Shown here: positions 14,356 through 18,649 of the stretch, piece after piece
How positions within the stretch are numbered: position 1 is the first letter of the stretch
How the letters are laid out: every line of letters starts with the position of its first letter
Assembly: GCA_036401335.1 (NCBI GenBank)
Contig: DASWVC010000039.1
Coordinates: 1-18,649, forward strand
Direction: 5' to 3'
From: DASWVC01 sp036401335
GTDB taxonomy: Bacteria > Verrucomicrobiota > Verrucomicrobiia > Chthoniobacterales > JAFAMB01
DNA: 18,649 bases
The notes under the pieces: generated by a model
Databases searched by the model: none
The model's input: the letters and a program-made list of their open reading frames with translations, nothing else
Told to the model about the DNA's origin: nothing
Position numbers and translations under genes: made by a program

Positions 14356-14913
14356 TCAAGGAATGACGGGAGCCGGGCTGAGGCGCCGGCCAAACTTCTT
14401 GTCGAGAATGGGATTCCATTTGGCCAGCCGTTCCTTCTGGCTGGTGAATACCTCGTCGGCAGAATCGAGGATCTCAACGGAGGTTATCCGGTCGCCCTTC
14501 TGGATTTTCTGGGCCACCTCGAGGCCTTTGGTGACCACGCCGAACATGGTGTAACCTTCGTCCAACATCTCGACCTGACCCCGGTGCAGGGCATCGATGG
14601 TGATGTAAAATTGTGAGCCGTTGGTATTGGGACCGGCATTTGCCATTGCGATCACGCCGACTTGCTGATGGCTCAGCGAGGCATTGGTTTCATTCTCGAA
14701 CCGGTACCCTGGATCACCGCCCCCGGTGCCCATAGGGTCGCCGCCCTGGATGACGAATCGCGGTACCACCCGGTGAAAAACCAGCCCGTCATAAAACTTG
14801 CGGCGGGCCAGGTTCAGGAAGTTGGCAACGGTGATTGGAGCTTTGGACGGTTGGAGCGTTCCTTCAATATCGCCTTTGTCGGTGTGGATGATGATCCGAA
14901 CATCTGCAAGCAT
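14356..14913 (-). CDS. Peptidyl-prolyl cis-trans isomerase, cyclophilin type
   Basis: The 185-residue product has the cyclophilin core: KAPITVANFLNLAR, the catalytic Arg48 in VFHRVVPRFVIQGGDP, the GTGGGDPGYRFENE loop, ANAGPNTNGSQFYIT and a YTMFGVV strand. It catalyses cis-trans isomerisation of proline bonds in protein folding. There is no signal peptide, so it is predicted to be cytoplasmic. A C-terminal tail of about 35 charged residues goes beyond the minimal domain. The ATG at 14913 (MLADVRIIIHTDKG) is used; the open frame continues 127 codons upstream over the divergent gene, but that part is not cyclophilin-like. It is transcribed divergently from aguB. Confidence 0.92.
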   Translation of the reverse strand: MLADVRIIIHTDKGDIEGTLQPSKAPITVANFLNLARRKFYDGLVFHRVVPRFVIQGGDPMGTGGGDPGYRFENETNASLSHQQVGVIAMANAGPNTNGSQFYITIDALHRGQVEMLDEGYTMFGVVTKGLEVAQKIQKGDRITSVEILDSADEVFTSQKERLAKWNPILDKKFGRRLSPAPVIP

Positions 14914-15038
14914 GGGTGATTCTCGGCGCGACCGGGCCGGTTGCCAACTGGGTTCTGGGCGAGAGCAAGGCTTTGTCCGGAACGTAAATGTCACAAATCC
15001 CCCTTTGCCGGGACCATCGTTCGCACCTACATCATGGC
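14914..15038. promoter_or_regulatory. Divergent intergenic region between the cyclophilin gene and aguB
   Basis: These 125 bases separate two divergent starts and must hold promoters for both. It has none of the A-D repeats found elsewhere. I see no confident -35/-10 pair or ribosome binding site. Confidence 0.3.
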
Positions 15039-15911
15039 ATGCTGAAGGTTGGCCTGGTGCAGATGGCATGCACCCTTGATCCGGCAGAAAATGTGGCGAA
15101 AGCCGTGGCGCACATCCGCGAGGCTGCCAGGCAAGGCGCCCGCATCGTGTGCCTGCAAGAGCTCTTTTCCAGCGTGTACTTCTGCCAGGTTGAAGATCAC
15201 AAATACTTTCAACTGGCCGAACCGGTTCCAGGGCCCACCACGGAGCGGTTGTCGGCGGTTGCGCGGGAACTGGGGATTGTCCTGGTAGCGTCACTGTTCG
15301 AGAGGCGGGCGGCCGGGCTCTACCACAACACAGCCGCCATCATCGACGCGGACGGCCTTTACCTGGGCAAATACCGAAAGATGCACATTCCGGATGACCC
15401 GCTTTTCTACGAAAAATTTTATTTCACCCCGGGCGACCTGGGGTTCGGCGCCTGGCAGACAAAATATGCCAGGATCGGTGTGCTGGTCTGCTGGGACCAA
15501 TGGTACCCGGAAGCAGCCCGTCTGACGGCCCTCAACGGGGCGGAAATTTTGTTCTACCCGACCGCGATCGGCTGGCACCCTTCTGAGAAGGCGGAATTCG
15601 GGCGCCGCCAGCATGCGTCGTGGGAAACCATCCAACGCGGACACGCCATTGCGAATGGTTGTTACGTGGTGGTGCCAAACCGGGTCGGGCATGAAGCACC
15701 GGATGGAGGTAAGGGCATTGAGTTTTGGGGCCAGAGTTTTATTGCTGACCCGTCCGGCGAGATCCTCGCCAAAGCTTCGGTTGACCAGGAAGAAGTGTTG
15801 GTGGTGGAAATGAACCTGGCCGAACTCGACCGTCAGCGGACGCACTGGCCGTTCCTGCGTGACCGCCGCATCGACGCCTACGGCCCGCTGACGCAACGGT
15901 ACCTCGACTGA
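15039..15911 (+). CDS. aguB: N-carbamoylputrescine amidase
   Basis: This nitrilase-family enzyme hydrolyses N-carbamoylputrescine to putrescine, CO2 and ammonia. The 290-residue product carries the catalytic Glu41 (LQELF), Lys114 (KYRKMHIPDDP) and Cys151 (VLVCWDQWYPEAAR), and the substrate-class hallmarks FYEKFYFTPGDLGF and IGWHPSEK. ATG 15039 (MLKVGLVQMAC) is preferred over in-frame ATG 14988, whose 17 extra residues are unlike the family. It is followed after 22 bases by agmatine deiminase, which supplies its substrate, so the pair forms a two-gene polyamine operon. Confidence 0.95.
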   Translation: MLKVGLVQMACTLDPAENVAKAVAHIREAARQGARIVCLQELFSSVYFCQVEDHKYFQLAEPVPGPTTERLSAVARELGIVLVASLFERRAAGLYHNTAAIIDADGLYLGKYRKMHIPDDPLFYEKFYFTPGDLGFGAWQTKYARIGVLVCWDQWYPEAARLTALNGAEILFYPTAIGWHPSEKAEFGRRQHASWETIQRGHAIANGCYVVVPNRVGHEAPDGGKGIEFWGQSFIADPSGEILAKASVDQEEVLVVEMNLAELDRQRTHWPFLRDRRIDAYGPLTQRYLD

Positions 15912-15933
15912 ACGGGGGAAAACACCAAGTCCG

Positions 15934-16986
15934 ATGGAAGCGAAGCGATTCAGTCCGGGGTCGCCGGCTGCCGCCGGCTACCGAATGCCGGCTGAATGGG
16001 AACCGCACGCGGCCACGTGGCTTTCCTGGCCACGCCGCGAAGGCATCAGCTTTCCGGATGGGTACGACGCGGCGATGCCGGCGTTCCGCGGGATGGTGGA
16101 CGCCTTGCGCGGGTCGGAACCCGTGCACATCAATGTAAGCGACTCAGCCCATGAAGCCGACGTGCGCTCGATCCTTCAAGGCATCGACCTTGCCCATGTG
16201 CGGTTTTTCCACATCCCAACAAACGAACCGTGGTGCCGCGACCATGGGCCCTTGTTTATCAAACGCGAGACGGACAGGCATCTGGCCGTGGTGGATTGGA
16301 ACTATAACGCCTGGGGCGGCAAATACCCGCCCTTCGACCTGGACGAAGTCGTGCCAACCCGCGTGGCTGAATACCTGCACCTTGAAGTCTTTTACCCGAA
16401 GTTGGTGATGGAAGGCGGTTCCATCGACCTCAATGGCACCGGCTCTTTGCTGACCACGTCCGCCTGCCTGCTGAACCCGAACCGCAATCCGTCAAAGACC
16501 AAAGCCGAAATCGAACAGGCCCTGAGCGATTACCTCGGGGTCCGCCATTTCCTTTGGCTGGGCGAAGGCATTGAGGGCGACGACACGGACGGTCACATCG
16601 ACGACATCACCCGGTTCGTCGGCCCCCATCGCGTGGTCACGGCGGTGGAACCGGACCGGGACGACCCGAATCATGAGCCGCTCCGGGAAAATTTGAAGAT
16701 TCTGCGCACCCTCAGGAACGAAGCGGACGTCCCGCTTGAGGTCCTCGAGGTGCCGATGCCGGCGCGAGTGGTGAAACAGCAACAACGGCTGCCGGCCAGT
16801 CACCTGAATTTTTACATCGCCAATACCGTCGTGCTGATGCCGGCCTTCGGCGGCCCGTCGGACCAGGCAGCAGCCCGGATTCTGGAACGCTGTTTTCCAA
16901 CGAGGCGGCTGGTGGCGATCGATTGCCGCGAGTTGGTTTGGGGGCTGGGAGCCTTCCATTGCCTCACGCAGCAGCAGCCGGCGTGA
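15934..16986 (+). CDS. aguA: Agmatine deiminase
   Basis: The 350-residue enzyme converts agmatine to N-carbamoylputrescine and ammonia. Family motifs are visible: GYRMPAEWEPHAATWLSWP at the N-terminus, NEPWCRDHGP, VMEGGSIDLNG, DDTDGHIDDITRFV with the catalytic His, and the nucleophile Cys343 in GLGAFHCLTQQQP. With aguB immediately upstream it completes the agmatine-to-putrescine route; an arginine decarboxylase to make agmatine is not in the window. A GGGGGAA at 15914-15920 is a loosely placed ribosome binding site. The stop codon (16984-16986) lies at the very start of a period-8 repeat array. Confidence 0.96.
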   Translation: MEAKRFSPGSPAAAGYRMPAEWEPHAATWLSWPRREGISFPDGYDAAMPAFRGMVDALRGSEPVHINVSDSAHEADVRSILQGIDLAHVRFFHIPTNEPWCRDHGPLFIKRETDRHLAVVDWNYNAWGGKYPPFDLDEVVPTRVAEYLHLEVFYPKLVMEGGSIDLNGTGSLLTTSACLLNPNRNPSKTKAEIEQALSDYLGVRHFLWLGEGIEGDDTDGHIDDITRFVGPHRVVTAVEPDRDDPNHEPLRENLKILRTLRNEADVPLEVLEVPMPARVVKQQQRLPASHLNFYIANTVVLMPAFGGPSDQAAARILERCFPTRRLVAIDCRELVWGLGAFHCLTQQQPA

Positions 16987-16990
16987 AGAG

Positions 16991-17030
16991 GGTGTGGGGG
17001 TAACGGAGTGTCGGGGTATCGGGGTGGGAG
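16991..17030 (+). repeat. Period-8 G-rich tandem array (family A) after aguA
   Basis: Five eight-base units can be read: GGTGTGGG, GGTAACGG, AGTGTCGG, GGTATCGG and GGTGGGAG. With the preceding GTGAAGAG it matches the array at the end of gatA, so the shared element begins at or across the stop codon in both genes. Confidence 0.8.
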
Positions 17031-17055
17031 AAGGCAACGGAGCCTCGGAGCGGTC

Positions 17056-17085
17056 CGGGAGGGTTGGCGGTCCCTCCCCGACCGC
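17056..17085. repeat. Degenerate palindromic repeat, family B
   Basis: GGGTTGGCGGTCCCTCCCCG followed by ACCGC matches the copy at 13139-13166, but the right arm has CCCC in place of CGCC, which weakens the stem. Confidence 0.6.
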
Positions 17086-17105
17086 GCCGGGCGGTGTGGC
17101 CACTT

Positions 17106-17126
17106 GTCGCGTAAGGACACGCTACC
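17106..17126. repeat. Palindromic repeat, family C
   Basis: GTCGCGTAAGGACACGCTACC matches the C consensus. GCGT (17109-17112) pairs with ACGC (17119-17122) around AAGGAC. Confidence 0.65.
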
Positions 17127-17140
17127 GATTCGCACGCCCC

Positions 17141-17172
17141 GGTAGGGGAGCTTGTCACCAAGCGCCCCTTCC
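17141..17172. repeat. Palindromic repeat, family D
   Basis: GGTAGGGG (17141-17148) pairs with CCCCTTCC (17165-17172) with one mismatch, and GCTTG (17150-17154) pairs with CAAGC (17159-17163) around TCAC. Confidence 0.75.
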
Positions 17173-17306
17173 ATCCGGCGCCCTGGGATAATGGAGACAC
17201 CGGGGTAGGAAAGGGCAGTGGCGCGTCGGAATTGGTCAAGTTCTGAGGACGAACAATGCCAGTTATTGCTGCAACGGAAACTCAACCGGCCTGCCCGGTA
17301 TGGGAT

Positions 17307-17750
17307 TTAATGCAAAGGATGCTGATCCTGCCGGTCCGGCTCAGAATCGGCATCCTTAAACGGCTTTTGCTCACGGGTCATGAAAAGCGCCTGCGAGCGC
17401 CCTTCTACGTGCGCCCGCAAATCATCAACGGTTCCGCGCAACCCGACCGCATCTACCTCGAAACCCGGAGGCAGGTCATCGTATCGGTAAGGCACGGCAT
17501 AATCGTTAAGTCCGTGGAGCGGCAACGGGAACACGGGCAGTGGGCGATCATGCAGTTCAATCAACTCCCCCGGGGCCCCAAGGTTGTGAGTCCGCGGGTA
17601 ATCGCATCCGAGTTCCGCCAAGAGAGCCTTGACCAATTTTTCGCGGGCCTGCTGGGCGTGAACACCCAGGATAGTCGGCGGCAATGGATGATCCAGCACC
17701 GCGCGGTCATCCGCTGACTTGCGCAATAGCAACTCGGCGTGCGGTTCCAT
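17307..17750 (-). CDS. HEPN-domain protein (MNT-associated type)
   Basis: The 147-residue product starts with LLLRKSADDRAVLD and has the HEPN hallmarks: VHAQQAREKLVKALLAELG (about residues 30-48), RTHNL (53-57) and LNDYAVPYRYDD (81-92). HEPN proteins paired with MNT nucleotidyltransferases form toxin-antitoxin modules in which the MNT partner modifies and silences the HEPN RNase. ATG 17750 is used, overlapping the remnant of an MNT gene by 44 bases, the usual order for such pairs. The last 20 or so residues are charged and less conserved-looking. A separate Rx4-6H RNase motif is not obvious, so activity is uncertain. There is no signal peptide or membrane helix. Confidence 0.75.
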   Translation of the reverse strand: MEPHAELLLRKSADDRAVLDHPLPPTILGVHAQQAREKLVKALLAELGCDYPRTHNLGAPGELIELHDRPLPVFPLPLHGLNDYAVPYRYDDLPPGFEVDAVGLRGTVDDLRAHVEGRSQALFMTREQKPFKDADSEPDRQDQHPLH

Positions 17751-17994
17751 TGGAGTAAAGTGTGACCCCTTCCCGATCGGCGTCCCAGTACAAGGTATTG
17801 CCGGCGCCGCGCAACCGCTCACAGCGAGTTTCCTCGATGACCACGAGGTCCACACCCAGCAGCAGGCCCTTAAGCTGCGCCTGAATCACGCCGGAAACAC
17901 CCGCGGGACCGCGTTGTTGATTCTCAGCTGACCTCAACCTGCGGCCATCTCCACTGGCAGCTAAAAGGCGCCTCTTGATCACCCCGTTATCCAC
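17707..17994 (-). pseudogene. N-terminally truncated MNT-type nucleotidyltransferase
   Basis: The open frame of 95 codons has no ATG (only GTG at 17994). Its C-terminal half, LKGLLLGVDLVVIEETRCERL then LYWDADREGVTLYSN, reads like the end of minimal nucleotidyltransferases that accompany HEPN proteins. The catalytic GS...G and paired-Asp segment that should come first is absent; the N-terminal 40 residues look random, and an in-frame stop plus A and D repeats lie directly upstream (18009-18075). I conclude the 5' half was lost, possibly through rearrangement at the repeats. Family assignment rests on a short segment and on the neighbouring HEPN gene. Confidence 0.5.
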
Positions 17995-18008
17995 GGCGCT
18001 GAAGGATC

Positions 18009-18040
18009 AAGTCCCCGACGCCCCGACGCCCCGGATACCT
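18009..18040 (-). repeat. Period-8 array (family A), inverted orientation
   Basis: Read on the minus strand the units are AGGTATCC, GGGGCGTC, GGGGCGTC and GGGGACTT, the same eight-base rhythm as the arrays after gatA and aguA. It lies at the broken 5' end of the MNT remnant. Confidence 0.7.
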
Positions 18041-18041
18041 T

Positions 18042-18075
18042 TCCCCCGGGCGCTTGAGGACAAGCTCCCCTGCCG
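18042..18075. repeat. Palindromic repeat, family D, inverted orientation
   Basis: GCTTG (18052-18056) pairs with CAAGC (18061-18065) around AGGA. The flanks CCCGGG and TCCCCTGCCGG correspond to the outer arms of other D copies but pair poorly. It begins 21 bases after the end of the permease gene on the minus strand. Confidence 0.7.
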
Positions 18076-18096
18076 GACCCCGCCAGCTTCCTCCCG

Positions 18097-18649
18097 TTAC
18101 CTCTTGGCCAGCCGGACGAAAAGGACGGTTCCCAACGTCAGGTACAGGATGTTCGGCAGCCAGATCAGGACCTCCGGATGCAGGCGCGGGTTATTCTTCA
18201 CGTTATCGGTGATGATGATGAAGATGAAGTAGGTTGAAGCTACCACCAAGCTCATGAGGATGCCGATGGAGGTCTCCCGGCGCTGGGCGGTGATGGCCAG
18301 GGGGATGCCCACCAGCACGAACGTAATCACGGCCATGGCGTTGGAGAAACGTTTGCTCACTTCCGTGCGCAAACCGACCGTTTGCTCGCCCGCTTGTTCA
18401 ATCGCGTCGCGCAACTGACCCAACGTGAGCTGATTAGGCCGCTGGTTGGCGGTGGCTTTCTGGATCATTTCCTGCAAGGAAATGGGAAGTACGCCCTCCC
18501 GCATGGTGATGCCGTAACGCATCCGCTTCAGGTCGTTCGGGGCGGCGGGATCGCGTTCTTCATAACGTGCGTCATAGATGTGCAACAGGATGCGCTCATG
18601 CTCTTTGTCGACCTCAAGCTGACCGCGGCGCGCATACACAACGCGAATC
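18097..18649 (-). CDS. LptF/LptG-family permease, 3' part (partial)
   Basis: The frame is open to the window edge, so the start lies beyond it; the GTG at 18639 is internal. About 183 residues are present. The first part (RRGQLEVDKEHERILLHIYDARYEE, then GITMREGVLPISL) corresponds to the periplasmic beta-jellyroll region. After an amphipathic stretch with EVSKRFSNAMAVITF there are three hydrophobic helices: AVITFVLVGIPLAI, IGILMSLVVASTYFIFIII and IWLPNILYLTLGTVLFV. This is the C-terminal half of YjgP/YjgQ proteins, inner-membrane subunits of the ABC machine that extracts LPS for transport to the outer membrane. Whether it is LptF or LptG cannot be decided from this fragment. Confidence 0.88.
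   Translation of the reverse strand, partial: IRVVYARRGQLEVDKEHERILLHIYDARYEERDPAAPNDLKRMRYGITMREGVLPISLQEMIQKATANQRPNQLTLGQLRDAIEQAGEQTVGLRTEVSKRFSNAMAVITFVLVGIPLAITAQRRETSIGILMSLVVASTYFIFIIITDNVKNNPRLHPEVLIWLPNILYLTLGTVLFVRLAKR

Larger units (their letters stand above)
16987..17306. other. 320-base gene-free gap filled with a composite of repeats A, B, C and D
   Basis: In order after the aguA stop the gap holds the period-8 array, a B hairpin, a C hairpin and a D hairpin, ending at about 17172. The rest (17173-17306) shows no gene, hairpin or promoter that I can support. The gap separates the converging aguA and HEPN genes. Confidence 0.7.

Noticed and set aside
14914..15294. 127-codon N-terminal extension of the cyclophilin gene
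   Set aside because: It covers the divergent promoter region and the aguB start, is rich in P, R and G and unlike any cyclophilin; the ATG at 14913 gives the family N-terminus.
16991..17172. Possible CRISPR array among the repeats
   Set aside because: The units are short, different from each other and without regular unique spacers, and no cas gene is present.
17256..17717. Plus-strand open frame of 153 codons opposite the HEPN gene
   Set aside because: The minus strand encodes clear HEPN motifs; the plus-strand product shows none.

Overview
The window is GC-rich (roughly 60 % by eye) and densely coded. It reads as a chromosomal segment of a Gram-negative bacterium: it has an LPS-transport permease of the LptF/LptG family, a heptose-nucleotide adenylyltransferase and GatCA amidotransferase subunits. 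The overall style (DUF6941-type protein, agmatine deiminase plus N-carbamoylputrescine amidase, palindromic repeats in the intergenic gaps) suggests Verrucomicrobiota. That placement is inference, not proof. I see no tRNA, rRNA, CRISPR array, transposase or phage gene.

Layout. 1-2329 (+) is the 3' part of a fused GH1-like glycosidase and GT4-like glycosyltransferase. 2408-5197 (+) is a compact operon of two unrecognised coiled-coil proteins with C-terminal membrane anchors, then gatC and gatA. 5280-8012 (-) runs DUF6941-type protein, acs (acetyl-CoA synthetase), then a small membrane protein. 8134-9676 (-) holds hldE-C (rfaE2), purN and a PII protein. 9724-10833 (+) is an M29 aminopeptidase. 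10974-12537 (-) runs rpe, a small exported putative nuclease, then a probable immunity protein. 12567-13049 (+) is tadA. 13234-14913 (-) is a cyclophilin followed by queA. 15039-16986 (+) is aguB-aguA, the agmatine-to-putrescine route. 17307-17994 (-) is an N-terminally truncated MNT nucleotidyltransferase followed by a HEPN protein. 18097-18649 (-) is the 3' part of an LptF/LptG-type permease.

Most genes are housekeeping: acetate activation, purine synthesis, pentose phosphate, tRNA editing and modification, polyamine synthesis, envelope. Two accessory items stand out. One is the exported BECR-like putative nuclease with an abutting small gene behind rpe, an arrangement like barnase/barstar. 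The other is the MNT/HEPN remnant next to repeats.

The most unusual non-coding signal is a set of short dispersed repeats. There are three hairpin families, called here B (GGCGA-TCCC-TCGCC core), C (GTCGCGT...ACGCGAC core) and D (GCTTG-TCCT-CAAGC core, often inside GGTAGGGG...CCCCTACC), plus a period-8 G-rich array called A. All four convergent intergenic gaps carry them, two head-to-tail gaps carry them, and none of the three divergent gaps does.
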